Assembly (NCBI RefSeq): GCF_000220395.1
Contig: NW_004085883.1
Location: 1 to 64,000 of the forward strand
From: Ichthyophthirius multifiliis
Lineage: Eukaryota > Ciliophora > Oligohymenophorea > Hymenostomatida
Direction: 5' to 3'
Length of the DNA: 64,000 nucleotides
In this document: piece by piece, positions 1 to 11,590 of the stretch
Numbering within the stretch: the first letter of the stretch is position 1
Layout of the letters: each line of letters opens with the position of its first letter
Notes under the pieces: model-generated
What the model was told of the DNA's origin: nothing
Seen by the model: only the letters and a program-made list of their open reading frames with translations
Database searches by the model: none
Program-made: the position numbers and the translations under genes

Positions 1-52
1 GAAATATTCTATATATATTATTAATATAAAAATTAAATAATCAATTAATATA

Positions 53-103
<51 letters not shown>
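53..103. repeat. (TAAA)n microsatellite
   Basis: About 13 perfect copies of a four-base TAAA unit upstream of the first gene. Bases 1-353 otherwise hold only A/T-rich sequence with T-runs and no supportable gene. Confidence 0.9.
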
Positions 104-353
104 CTAAAAATGCGTGTTTTAATATTTAAATTAAAACTAAAATATATACTTTATCAGTATGCTAAATTAAATTTAGATTTTTTAAATTATTTATTGAGGG
201 AATTTCTTTTTTATATTTAATTAATTATTAATTATTATCCGCTTTTTTTTATATATATATTTTTAACTTTTTTTCAAATTATTTGTTGTACTGTTTTTTT
301 TTTTTTTATAAATATATATATATTGAATAAAAATTATTTTAATATTATAACTT

Positions 354-2434
354 ATGAAAAAAAAAGAATAAATTGATGGAGAAACATTTATATTTGATGT
401 ATATTAATATTTAAAATCTAAAAATACATAAACAAATGATTACTTATATTTAAAAATACCTGACACTGTGTATTTTAGACTAGGAGAACCATATGAATGG
501 TATTTTACTGAAGAATATTCAAACTCAATAAAGAAAAAACTGAAAGATAATATAAGTTTAGAAAAAATAGAATAATAATTTTTAAAAACAATACCTGAAA
601 GTGGTTGTGTAGCAGTTTTTATAAAAAAGAACTAGGGCAAATCTGTAAATTAGTTAATATATGATTATTAAGATATAAATAAATTCAGTTATTTTTTAAA
701 AATATAATAATAAAATATTATATTAATGATTTTTATAATTTAATTTAAAAGAATTATTTATGAAAGATAAAGATTATGAAAGAGAAGGCTATTTAATTAA
801 ATTTATAGATTCTAAAGGAGAAAGAAATTGTAAAATTTTTGTTATATTTATATAAAAAAAAAAATATTAAAGTTATTTTTAAAACTACTTATTCATAAAA
901 ATATATATAAATCGAAAAATGGGAAAATAATAATTTATATAAAGATGAAAAAATAGATTTATATGAAAAATTGTTGAATATAGAATAATTTTACAAAAAT
1001 TAAATAACTATAAGTATTTAAATTTTTATATATATAGATAGATATATTTTTAAAGAAAATAATATATAAAAAAAAGCTGCACTCAAAAGTAAATCTTTAT
1101 AGACCAAAATATAAAGTATTTGTGAGAATATATATAACCATTTATAAATAGTTTCAAACAATAAAATTATTCCAATATAAATGGAGTTAATATTCAAATA
1201 AAGTTCAAAAAATGAAGTAAATATTTTTTTTATTTTTATTTTTTTATAATATTATATATATTTTAAATATTAATTTAAATAGATAATATTAATATTTATA
1301 TCAAAATTAATAACTCAATAAACATATATTTTAAAATCAAGAATTCCTTGCGAACATTTAATTCCAGTTAATAGTTATCAATAACAAAATTAGAATTAAT
1401 TTAAATTAATAAAGAATAAAAATGATGTTTTTTGTCAAAATTGTAGCAAAAGAATAATTACGAAAGAAATTTAAAAAGTCGATTTATAAATGATTATTTC
1501 TTCTTGGATTTTTAATCATAACTAAACAGATTAAAAAATAAATAGAAAAAAAGAAAATAATATAATATAACATAACATTACTTCAAATTATAAAATTCCT
1601 AAGATAATAAGAGAATTATACCCTGATTTAAATGAATAATAATTTTTTAAAATTTATTAAAATACAGCTTTTAAAGTTAATAAAGTAAATGTTTGTGAAG
1701 ATTGTTATTTAAATATTTTAGATGGTGCTAATAATACTTAAAATATTAAAATGTTAATAAAATAAGTAGAAAATACAACTTAGAAATAAGAATAATAAAC
1801 TATAAAAAAAAAATTATAGTTTTCAGTCATTTAGTAATATATATATATATATGTTTAATTAAATATATATATTTATTTATTTAATATATATATATAAATA
1901 TATATATTTATATATATTCATACACATATTTTTTTTTTACTTTATACATTCTTATTATAGAGAGATTAAATTTAAAAAGAATAAGATAACTTACAACTAT
2001 TTTAAAAGAAAAATTCACAGAAACAAAATATTGATAATTAATCATTAATTTAAAAATTAATGTAATAAAGTCAATTTAAAATTAAAAGTATAACAAATAA
2101 TGATAATCTCAATTTAGAATTAATAAAAGTTAAAACAGAACCATCATAAGAATATATATTTAAGTAAGACTAAATAAAAGATTAAACTTAATAATCTTTC
2201 AAAACTACATAAAGATCCTTTTTGAGTTTATATAAGACAAACAGTAACTTTAGAATAAAATAAAATGAAAAGAGAAATAATTTTAAAAATAAAGAATAAA
2301 TATCAGCGAAAATAAAATATTCTAATAATGACTTAGATAAAATAAAATATAAAAAAAGTAAATATCTTAAATTATTTTCGACTTCTGTTTTAAAAAATGA
2401 ATCTAATATATTATTTAATTAAAATATAGATTGA
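354..2434 (+). CDS. Hypothetical multi-exon protein with paired cysteines
   Basis: I do not recognise the family. Code 6 reading starts MKKKEQIDGETFIFDVYQYL; an upstream ATG in the same A-run gives this frame. A clear middle exon reads MKDKDYEREGYLIKFIDSKG; the join a|GTTATT...AAAAG before it keeps phase. A later exon carries CEHLIPVNSYQQ, then FCQNCSKRIITKEI about 25 residues on and VNVCEDCYLNI about 75 residues after that. This CxxH/CxxC/CxxC layout could bind a metal ion (inference). An (AT)-rich intron lies near 1830-1960. The last exon is K/N/Q-rich, reads through ...LKNESNILFNQNID and ends at TGA 2432-2434. Several introns between 640 and 1330 were not fully resolved. Existence as a gene is well supported by long TGA-free frames with mixed amino-acid use; function is unknown. 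Confidence 0.6.
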
Positions 2435-3443
2435 AAAAAAAATATTATTTTTAATTAAAAAAAGCATATATATTTATAATCTTAAAAAAATACAATTTTT
2501 AATTATAATTTACTTTATAAAAAAAAATATTTTATTAATTTAGATAATTTTAAAAAATCATATATTTAAATATCATTAATTAATTTTATAGAAAATTTAA
2601 TTAATATATTTAATAAGAATAAATATATATTTAAATATATATAAAATTATATAAAATAAATAAAAAATATAATAATCAATTTTATTTAAAATCTTTAGAT
2701 TTTAAAAATATAATAAAAAAAAATATATATAACATAAGGTAATTTAAGAATATTTATTTGTATTGTATTAAATTTTTGATTTATTTAAAGTAATAAAATA
2801 AATAATAATATTAATAATAATAATAATAATAATAATTAATAATAATAATAAAACATTATTTCTAATATTCATAATATTTATTTTATTTATATATAAATTA
2901 TACATATCATTATTTAAATATAATTAAAAAAATTATTTAAATAAAAATTTTTACTAATTTTATTTAATATATTTTTATATAAAAAAAATAAAATTTGTTT
3001 TTAATAAAACATTATTTCTATAAATATCATATATATAGTTTTTTTTATAATATTAAATAATTTTAGCCTTTTTTTAAAAATAATATTTATTATTAATCAG
3101 TCTTCAAATATAAAAGCTCATATTTATAGTTTTTTTAAAAAAATAATTATATTTTGTAATAAGATAATGTGTATTTTTCGTTAATAATTTTAATAAAATA
3201 AATAAAACATAATTTTATTAAATATAACAACAAAAACAATATTTTTATTAGGTTTTACTATTATTTTTATTATCCTTTTTTTTAATTATTATCTGTTTTA
3301 ATATTTTTTTTACTTTTTCAAAAAATAAAGGAATTAAATTGATATATAACTTAATTATAGTTTTTCTAAATATTTATAAAATTTATTTTTTTCTTTTTTT
3401 AATTATATTGAAACTTTAAAAATAATCAAATACATCATGTATT
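2435..3443. other. Gene-free A/T-rich spacer with a (TAA)n run
   Basis: No coding frame with mixed residue use was seen. A (TAA)n microsatellite occupies about 2801-2851. The rest is homopolymer-rich A/T. Confidence 0.6.
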
Positions 3444-3807
3444 TCAATTTTTTTTAATTTAAAACATTTAATATTAATACATATAAACATAATTAATTTA
3501 AGAAACATTAAATAATTTATTTAATACATGAAATAATAACAATATTTTAATTTCTTAAGTTTATGTTTCTTTTAAATTATATTCAGATTTATGTGTTATT
3601 CTTTCTATTTGATAGACTAATTTTATTATTATTTATTTGGAATCTGTTCTGGTTGTTAATAACTAAGAATACTAATACAGTCATTGTTGACCCTATTGAG
3701 ATTATTCAAAAAGTTTAGTTTATTTTTAATAATATATTAGAAGCAACCTTTATTTCAGAAATAGATGTTTTTTAACTATACAAATTTATATTTTATATAT
3801 TATTCAT
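3444..3807 (-). CDS. Small helical protein, apparent 1-nt frame slip
   Basis: From ATG at 3807 (minus) the frame reads MNNIQNINLYSQKTSISEIK and VASNILLKINQTF, then meets TGA right after a run of five T. The next frame continues with LNNLNRVNNDCISILSYQQP and runs on as a K/N/Q-rich helix to TGA at 3444-3446. One extra T in that run would join the two into one protein of about 120 residues, so I suspect an assembly error in a homopolymer, or an authentic frameshift. The LNRVN..C..IL helix resembles short coiled-coil subunits of BLOC/BORC-type complexes, but that is a weak resemblance. It is divergent with the tRNA at 3952. Confidence 0.45.
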
Positions 3808-3951
3808 TTTTTATTATTATTTTTTATTTTAAAATAAATAATATTTTTACTTATATTATTAATTAAAATAATTATATTAATGTTTTTTTTTTTTTTAATG
3901 TGAAATAGCCTAAAATTAATTTTATTTTATTATTTAAATAAATAATATAAA

Positions 3952-4033
3952 GGCAGTTTGTCCGAGTGGTTAAGGAGGGCGACTTAAGATCGTCTGGACG
4001 TAGTCCGCGTGGGTTCAAATCCCACAGCTGCCA
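3952..4033 (+). tRNA. tRNA-Leu (anticodon UAA)
   Basis: Full cloverleaf. Acceptor stem GGCAGTT (3952-3958) pairs with AGCTGCC (4026-4032), with discriminator A at 4033. The D-arm contains CCGAGTGG. The anticodon stem GGCGA/TCGTC (3978-3982, 3990-3994) closes the loop CTTAAGA with anticodon TAA at 3985-3987. A long class-II variable arm pairs GGAC with GTCC, and the T-arm is GTGGG-TTCAAAT-CCCAC. The long variable arm and the anticodon fit Leu(UUA), the most used Leu codon in such an AT-rich genome. It is not one of the Gln tRNAs that read UAA. B-box GGTTCAAATCC lies at 4012-4022. No intron. Confidence 0.96.
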
Positions 4034-4041
4034 TTTTTTTT
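4034..4041 (+). terminator. RNA polymerase III T-run terminator
   Basis: Eight consecutive T directly after the tRNA discriminator base. Confidence 0.75.
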
Positions 4042-4253
4042 AATATTTATAGATTTTTTATATTAATTTAATAAATTAAAAAATATTAAAAATTTTTTTA
4101 GACAAGAAATAATTATAGTAATTACAAAAACATGAATTTAATCTAAATTATAAGAATAAAAAAATTAAAATTTATTATTTTTAATAATATGCTTTTTTAT
4201 AATTTAGAATATCAAAAAAAAAAAAATGTGTAATAATTAGTTTTTTTTTTTAA

Positions 4254-6021
4254 TCATTTTAAACTATTAGGAAATCTTTCAAAAATATTCTATTAATTTT
4301 ATCTTTAAGAATTTTCATTATTAGACAATTATAAAAAATCGTTTTTAAAATCTTTTTCTTTTTTAAAAATTTATATATTTTTATTTTTTATATTTTATTA
4401 ATATTTTATTTCTTCTTTATCTTCAATAAATCTTTATTTTTATTTAATTTACATATTTTTTTTTTTAACAAAAAAAATACCTCATACTATGTCCCATACT
4501 ACCATCTAAAATTCCAATGTTTTCGCTATTATATGAACAGGAATAAATTTAGCTGAATTTATCATCTTCTTATTATTTATATTCACATTAGAATTTTACA
4601 TTTCTAACAGTTAAAGCTTATGAATCACTCTTTCTTCTTCCAGAATTTTAAGAAATCTAAGCATTAAATGTCGAGTGATATTCTTTTTAATACAATAATA
4701 TTTACTCAATAATACTTATATATGTTTCTTATATATGTTTTTCATTATTCTAAAAATAACAATAGCAAAATTAAATGAAATTCTAGAATAAATTAAAGCT
4801 TTGTTATCCAAATAATTTCCATTTATTAAAAAGTTTCGATAATTATAAAAATCCTTCGAATTATGTAATTATTTTTGAAATTAAAAGCTTAACTTTTTAT
4901 TAAATTTCCACAACATAATTATTTTCTTTATATGAATTCATTATTGTTTGTGTAAAATAATTTAATACGTTTTCGTTATTTTTTCCTTATTGTTTTTTGT
5001 TTATTATTATTATGGCGTTTTTTATCTTTATTTATTCATAAATTAAATGGATATCGACACAATATATTTACGGGTAATAACTATTTAATATGCAAGGAAT
5101 TTTTTATACATCTTTAATATTGTTTGTTACTATAATTACTTATCTAGAAATGTCTAAACATTTATTTAAATGAATTATATTGTTTATTATAGTATAATCA
5201 CTTTTTAATTAACCAAATTAACCTTGGCCTGTCAAAATTAATTCTACGTTATCTGAAAGTCTACATTATTTACATTCTTTTTGTATTTCGATTAATTCTA
5301 ATTAATTTTAAGATAATACATATACTATGTTACCTTATTCAGCTAACTTTTTATAATTTTTATATAATTATTTTTTTATAAAAATTAATAAATATTTTTT
5401 AATATAAAATATAATATCTTGATTAAATATTTGTCTTTTTTTTTTATTAATAAAAATGTTATCTTCAATATATTTTTTTTTAGATAGAAATATTATTTGA
5501 AATTTTATTATGCCAAAAAAATTAATTCACATTTTTTTATTTTTTAATTTAATTAAAATTGCAAGTTATAAATGTTTTATATTTTATTTTATTACGTTAT
5601 ATGTATTTGACATTATATTTGTAAAAACAATAGCAACTGAATTATCTTATTATATAAATTCAGAAACAATTTAAGAAATATATTCTTTTCGATTAATATC
5701 TTATTCAAGTTAGTGTCTATTAACTAAATTGGAAAGAATAAAGCTATCTTGGTTTTCATTTGAAATAAAAAATAATTTATTAGTAATTGCATATTCGAAA
5801 AATTCAGTTATTGTAATTTCTTTTTATGTTTCATTCAATTATTAAATTATTATTTACGTATTTGTTTCAGTTTATTCTTCATTTTATATTTATTTTTATT
5901 CTGATTTATCACTTTCTTGAAAAATATGCTCACTTTTAGGATAAAAACAGCATAATATATGCGTTTATAAAAAAGATTTTTTTTATTTTTTTTATTCAAG
6001 TAAAGGTTATTATTATTCCAT
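4254..6021 (-). CDS. Hypothetical protein, about 560 residues
   Basis: Starts MEQQQPLLEQKKQKKSFLQT at 6021 and continues through ITITEFFEYAITNKLFFISN. A poorly resolved intron lies near 5480-5530. The central part alternates hydrophobic strands, for example ISRQVIIVTNNIKDVQKIPC and IYCVDIHLIYEQIKIKNAII, which looks like an alpha/beta fold. The C-terminal exon contains NIGILDGSMGHSMR. A GT-AG intron (about 4402-4478) is followed by an acidic/basic tail ending ENSQRQNQQNIFERFPNSLK and TGA at 4254-4256. The phase across that intron is consistent. No family recognised; the short LDGSMG match to homocysteine methyltransferases is not enough to name it. Confidence 0.65.
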
Positions 6022-7074
6022 AATTGCAAGAAAAAAAGGAAAGTTTTTTTATAAACCTAAATATATTATTTTATTAATTAAATACGAATATATTTTTTTT
6101 TTGAATTTGTACTTAAAAAGCTATTTATATATTTATATTTAATTTTTATGAGTTTTATTAAAATAGTTCAAAAATGATTTTTTTTTAATTTTTTAGATTT
6201 ATATATTATCTTTTTGATATATTTTTTTTAAATTTTAAAGTTAAAAATAATATTATTTAATTAATTGTTATATTATTTCTTAATATTAATAACTTTTAAA
6301 TAAGAAATTAATCTAAAAGAAAAAATAGTTAAATTTTAAAATAAAAAAATTTATAATAGATAAATGTATTATTAAGTAATATTTTTTTTAATATTCAAAA
6401 AACTTTTAATATAATTATTGTTGATTGATATATATAAAACATATAATTTTTATTTTAATCTAGAATAATTGAATATCTTATATTTTTTAGTCATTTATTT
6501 TAAATTAAGGCTATGAGAAATTAATAAGTTTATTGTTTATAACAAAAATAATTTTAACTTTTATAGTTTTAAGTATAATTTATATTAATTTATCCTATAT
6601 TTATTTATAAATATATAACTATAAATTATTTTAAATTATGATATTTATTATAAATAAAATAAATAAAAATTTACGTTTCAATCAACATATATAAAAAACC
6701 AAAAATTCTAAAAAATTCATTACAGTTTAACAACAATCTAAATAATCTAAAATAATTATATTTAAAAATAAATACATTATATATATTTTTAAAATAAATA
6801 ATGAATTAATTTATATTTTAAATAAGTATATTATATTTTCTCATATTAATTAAAATAAGTTAAATTATAAAACAAATAAAAAATAAAATTTATAATTATA
6901 AAAAATAAATATATTTACAAAATTTTTTAAATAAAAAATAAGTGCAAAGATTAAACATTAGTATTTTAAATTATTTATTTTATAATCATAATTTTTTTTT
7001 ACAAATTTTATTAACCCTTATTATTAAACAAAAAACAAAAAATTGAAATGCAAATATATATGCATAAAAGTATA
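6022..7074. other. Gene-free A/T spacer
   Basis: Only homopolymers and short AT repeats. No frame showed convincing amino-acid mixture on either strand. Confidence 0.6.
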
Positions 7075-7455
7075 TCATTAAAAGCAAAAACATTAACAAA
7101 AATTCCATAAAGGTTCTGCCTCATCTACTTTATTATATTATTTCCAATTTTCAATATATATAACCTTTTTTAACTTTGAATCTTCTTTAAAATTAATTTT
7201 ATGCTTTTTTTCATTATGTATAATTTATTCTCCATATGTATCATATCTTTAAGTTTATTTTGGATAATTAGTTGCCTTTAAAATACCCTTTTTTTCTTTT
7301 ATTGATTAAAGTTCACATTATGAGTCAGTATATTATTAATTTAATTTTAAAATATGTATATGTTATTTATCTATTAACTTTTATTTTAATTCACTTTATT
7401 ATATTTTATTTGAATAATTTATCATGTTCATTTCTAATTGAAACTTAAATTGCAT
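7075..7455 (-). CDS. Small protein with PP1-docking-like motifs
   Basis: A single uninterrupted code 6 frame of 126 codons from ATG 7455 to TGA 7075-7077. It reads MQFKFQLEMNMINYSNKIQQ at the start. About residue 75 there is KGILKATNYPKQTQRYDTYG, then KKHKINFKEDSKLKKVIYIE and NWKQYN, and a cysteine-rich end NFCQCFCFQ. KGILK is the hallmark of protein phosphatase inhibitor-2, and KINF fits the RVxF PP1-docking consensus. From that I infer a regulator of PP1-type phosphatases; it is far shorter than classical inhibitor-2, so it may be a ciliate-specific relative. The terminal CxCxC could be a lipidation or metal site. No signal peptide or TM segment. Confidence 0.75.
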
Positions 7456-8160
7456 TTTTATAAAATATATTAAGCTATTTTTTGTTTGTTTTTTTTTTTG
7501 AGAAGTTTAAAAAAAAAAAAACTAATTTTTAAAATAATTTTTATAATTAAATTATAAATAATAATAATTATAGGTAATTACTTTAATTTTATAATATGTT
7601 ATGTATCTCGATTATTGTTTATTTTTATATTTCTTATTAAAAAAAGAAAAAAATATTGTAAAAAAATAAAAAATTAATATCAAAATAGGTTTATATATTA
7701 TATTAATAACTGATAATATTAAAAAAAATGTAAAAATAATTTTAGTAATATTTTATATAAAAATAATTTTGAAAATATTAGTTTTTGATAAATAAATAAA
7801 TAATTAAAAATATTCTATTATTTTTGTTTATTTTTTTTTAAATATAAATTTATGATATAAAATAAAAAGCAAAAACATAAAAATATTTTTATATTTTTTA
7901 TAAATTGTTTAAAATTCTATTAATTGTGCATTTATTTAAATCATTAAATAAGATTATAATTTAAAAAATCATTATTTTTTTCCGAAAATATTATTCTGTT
8001 TTAATTTTATTAAAAAAATATATGAATTAATAAAATAATTAGATATGAAAACATATATAAAATAATTATATATTATAAAATAATATAAAAAAAAATTTAA
8101 ATTTATATATTATAAATTAAAAATTAAAAATATATAATATTATTTAAATATTTAAATAAA

Positions 8161-8197
<37 letters not shown>

Positions 8198-8202
8198 ATT
8201 CT
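7456..8202. other. A/T spacer between small gene and RABL2 3' end
   Basis: No gene seen. An (AT)n stretch lies at about 8161-8199. Confidence 0.55.
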
Positions 8203-9321
8203 TCATGTATATATTAATATATATAAAATAATACATATATTATATTTTTTCTATATATTTTTTTATTTAATATTTTTAATAAATACTTTTTTATTTATAC
8301 AATTTTATTTATTAATATTTTATAAATTTATATATAATTAACTAATTATTTTTATTTATTAAATAATAATTAATATTTAAAAATAAATTACATCATTTAA
8401 TAAATCATCAACTTCTTTCATAAAATCATCAGGTGGATTTAATTTATTATCAAGTGCTAACTTTAGAGCCTCATGAAAGACTTTTACAACGTTAGTACCA
8501 TCTGCAGCAGATACAAAATAAAAAGGTAAATTATTTTATGAAGCAAATTTAAATTATTTATTAGTGACATCTCTATCAACTTTTTTTATTAAATAGAATA
8601 TTTTAAAACACATAAAGATATATATATAAAAATACCATCAATTTTATTTGCTATTAAAATACAAGGAATGTCTGGACAATACTCTCTCATTTCTTAATAC
8701 CATTTTTTAAGATTTATATATGTTATTTTTCTAGTAATATCAAATACTAAAATGCAGACATTAGCTTTAAAATAATAAGAAGAATGTAAAGTTTAAAATT
8801 ATTCTTATCCTGCAGTATCCCATAAATCTTTTTTTTTAAATATATTATATATATAATAATAAAAAAAAATATTAAATATATATAAAAAAATAAAATAAAA
8901 ATAAAACCTATTTTATATTATTTTCCATCAATATTTGCAACATGACGATACATTGTTAATGCATAAGTAGAAAGATTTCTCTCTTCACTTAATTAAAGAT
9001 TTATTGAAATTAAAATTAAAAATATATATTTATAAATAAAATATATAAATATTAAATATATTTATTATTTTCTAAATATATATCTTATTTTATATTATTA
9101 TATATTATAATATTTTTGCCATACTAATCATTTAAAAGAAAACGTTCTACTAATCTTTTTTTTAATATATTATTATAATTTTTAATATTTTAATTATATT
9201 TTTATTTATTATAATTTTACTTCGATTTTCCTACTGCAGAATCTCCTAACAATATTACTTTTAAATCGCATGGAACGAATTCTTTTTCATCATATTCTTT
9301 AATATTTTATTTTTTATCCAT
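8203..9321 (-). CDS. RABL2: RABL2, Rab-like small GTPase
   Basis: Rab-like 2 GTPase. In other eukaryotes RABL2 acts at the ciliary base in intraflagellar transport and lacks C-terminal prenylation. Start MDKKQNIKEYDEKEFVPCDL at 9321, followed by the P-loop ILLGDSAVGKSKLVERFLLN. The join aa|GTAAAA (intron 9155-9220) splits the K of GKSK. Later exons give LSTYALTMYRHVANIDGK, the switch II motif DLWDTAGQEQF, NKID and the RABL2 signature LPFYFVSAADGTNVVKVFHE. At least four introns. After the usual family end (DFMKEVDDLLND, about 8392) the first in-frame TGA is 190 nt further at 8203-8205. The last about 60 codons are A/T-driven and may be an artefact of a missed 3' intron. Identity is secure; the exact 3' end is not. 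Confidence 0.93.
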
Positions 9322-9806
9322 TTTTAATTTATATGTTTATTAATTTTTTATTTTATATAATTTTGATATTTATATTGTATATTATATATATATAAATTTT
9401 TCTTTTTTAAATTAATTTTTTTTTTTACATTTTGATTAACAACTAAAATATATTAAATTTTAATATTATATAATGCTATTTTAATAGAATTTTTTTTACA
9501 AAAAAATTATTATATAATGTTATTTAAATATATAACACATTAAAAAAGATTTTATTAAAGTAAATTTAATAAATAATTTAAAATTAAAAATATAATAATT
9601 GCGATATATAAATACATATATATAAATACTTAAATATAATTTTAAATTTACAATAACAAACATATATAATTATATTAATATAAATATTATTTTATTTTTT
9701 TGTATATTATATTATGTATATAAAATTATATATAATAATAATTGTTATTTATTATTTATAAAATATCAATAATAAATAATAATTTTAATCTACAATATTA
9801 AAATTA
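9322..9806. other. A/T spacer
   Basis: No gene or RNA signature seen between the RABL2 start and the 3' end of the next minus-strand gene. Confidence 0.55.
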
Positions 9807-10733
9807 TCAATTTTTACTATCTTCCTACTAAAATAATATTTTTTAACACAAATATTAGTTTTTTTAATTATCTACTGTTTCTAAATTATATTTATTATTA
9901 TTTTCAAAAGGACTTAATATATTCAATTAATTTTAATTTAATGAATGCGGAGTAAAATTTGATATAGCAGTTAATAGAGTGCATGCAAGTGAATCTTCAG
10001 TTTCTAAACTTAAAAATATATCACTGCAGTTTTAATTTCTGTGTTTTTAGTTATTTTATTATTTTGTTTCTAATATTTTTATATCTTATTACTCTAAAAT
10101 TGATTTTTCTAAGTTTTATGTTTCAATTTCTAACTATTATATGTATTACTCGTTATTTTATGTATTTAATATATTTTTTTCAAATAATTAATTATTTTTA
10201 GCAAATATTTCGTCTTTAACCATTCCATTAGAACACCTTTATAAAGGAGAATTTGTTTAAATGGATTTATTATAATAATAACTTTTTTAATTATATTTAA
10301 TATGAATAAATTATAAATAAATATATAATTATGATTTTTTTTTAATGAATATATAATATATTTGTTTTTAAATTGTAAATTACTTCGTTCCAATTTTGCA
10401 TTTCTTAATTAAATCTCTGAAATTTTTTTATTTATTTATTTATTGTTTTGGAGATATAAGAATATTTGTCGATTTATTAATTTTATTTTAAAATTTTTAT
10501 ATTTCATTAAATGACTTTTCTTATTTAAGGCAAGAAGCTTAATTTTATTTATGTTACTTTTCGAATTCAAAGATTTCTTTTTATTACTTTTATATTATTT
10601 AAATTAATTTCTTATTATTTTAGAAAATTATTTCTTCGTTGTTTTTCTAAAATTGTGAGTTTAGATTGCCTTATGGTTTACACTTAATTTATTTCTAGTT
10701 ACTACTCTGATTTATAATCTACTTCTAAACCAT
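9807..10733 (-). CDS. Coiled-coil protein, two exons
   Basis: Starts MVQKQIINQSSNQKQIKCKP at 10733. Exon 1 is Gln/Asn/Lys-rich with helical heptads (EIFEFEKQHKQNQASCLKQE). Intron 10282-10383 (102 nt, GT-AG) joins aa|t in phase. Exon 2 reads CSNGMVKDEIFAKNNQLFEK, then QYIQQLEIETQNLEKSILEQ (coiled coil), SLETEDSLACTLLTAISNFT and a polar tail to TGA 9807-9809. About 275 residues, no membrane segment. The start follows an in-frame stop region, and no other Met keeps the frame. Function unknown; a cytoskeletal or ciliary role would be typical of such proteins but is only a guess. Confidence 0.75.
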
Positions 10734-11590
10734 GTTAAAGCAATCTTCTTGAAAATTCATTAAATAAAATATATATATATATATATAATCTATGAAAATA
10801 TTTATATATATAAATATTTTATTTATATATTTAAACTGATTTTTTTAATTTTTTTTTTTTTATATATTTATTTATGAAAATAAATGATTCAAACAGTTAA
10901 ATTTTATTTTTAATTTTAATTATGTTTTTATCATAATATTACAAAATATATTATATTAGTCAATAAATTATATTTAAACCATATTATGTAAAATAAAAAA
11001 GTTTTGTTTATAATTTATTATTGGTATAAAATATTTTTAAAAGTAAAGCTTATGTTTATTTAAAATTATAGTTTAAAAAAATAAATTAATTAAATATTTT
11101 TTAATTATTTATTTAAATAAAATTTAAAATTAAATTGCTTTTTTTTTCAAATATAAAAATTGTAATAAATTTATTTAAGGTTAATATAATAATGAAGAAA
11201 ATAATGCTTACATAAATTTATTTAAAAAAAATTATAAAAATCTTTTTAAAACATGTAATATTTATTTAAATAATATTTATATGATTAAGTTATTTTTAAA
11301 TATAATTTTTACTTATTTATATGTTTATTTATATATTAATATATTTTTTTATAAAATTTATTGGAATAATGCTTGTTATTTATAAAGAAATTCAAAAATT
11401 TTGAATCATTAAATATAAACTAGTTATATTTACTTTTCTAATCGAAATGCGGATTTTAATTTTTAGAATAATTAAAAATAAAAAAAAATTATTAAATTTT
11501 AAACTATTATTATTTATAATTCTTAAAATTTTATTTTAATTAAGTAAATTATTAATATATAAACTAAAAAACTAAAAATCTTAAAAAAAA
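10734..11590. other. A/T spacer between divergent genes
   Basis: Divergent intergenic region between the coiled-coil gene and COQ2. It must hold both promoters, but no specific motif could be read. Confidence 0.55.

Noticed and set aside
3600-3790. Alba-type nucleic-acid-binding domain
   Set aside because: The apparent match arose from reading a TGA as Gln; with TGA as stop the similarity disappears.
4485-4540. LDGSMG motif as homocysteine methyltransferase
   Set aside because: Only six residues match, the motif sits near the C-terminus instead of the N-terminus, and no zinc-binding GGCC motif is present.
9983-10393. Overlapping short ORFs on both strands at 10 kb
   Set aside because: Both are shadows of the two-exon coiled-coil gene and its intron.
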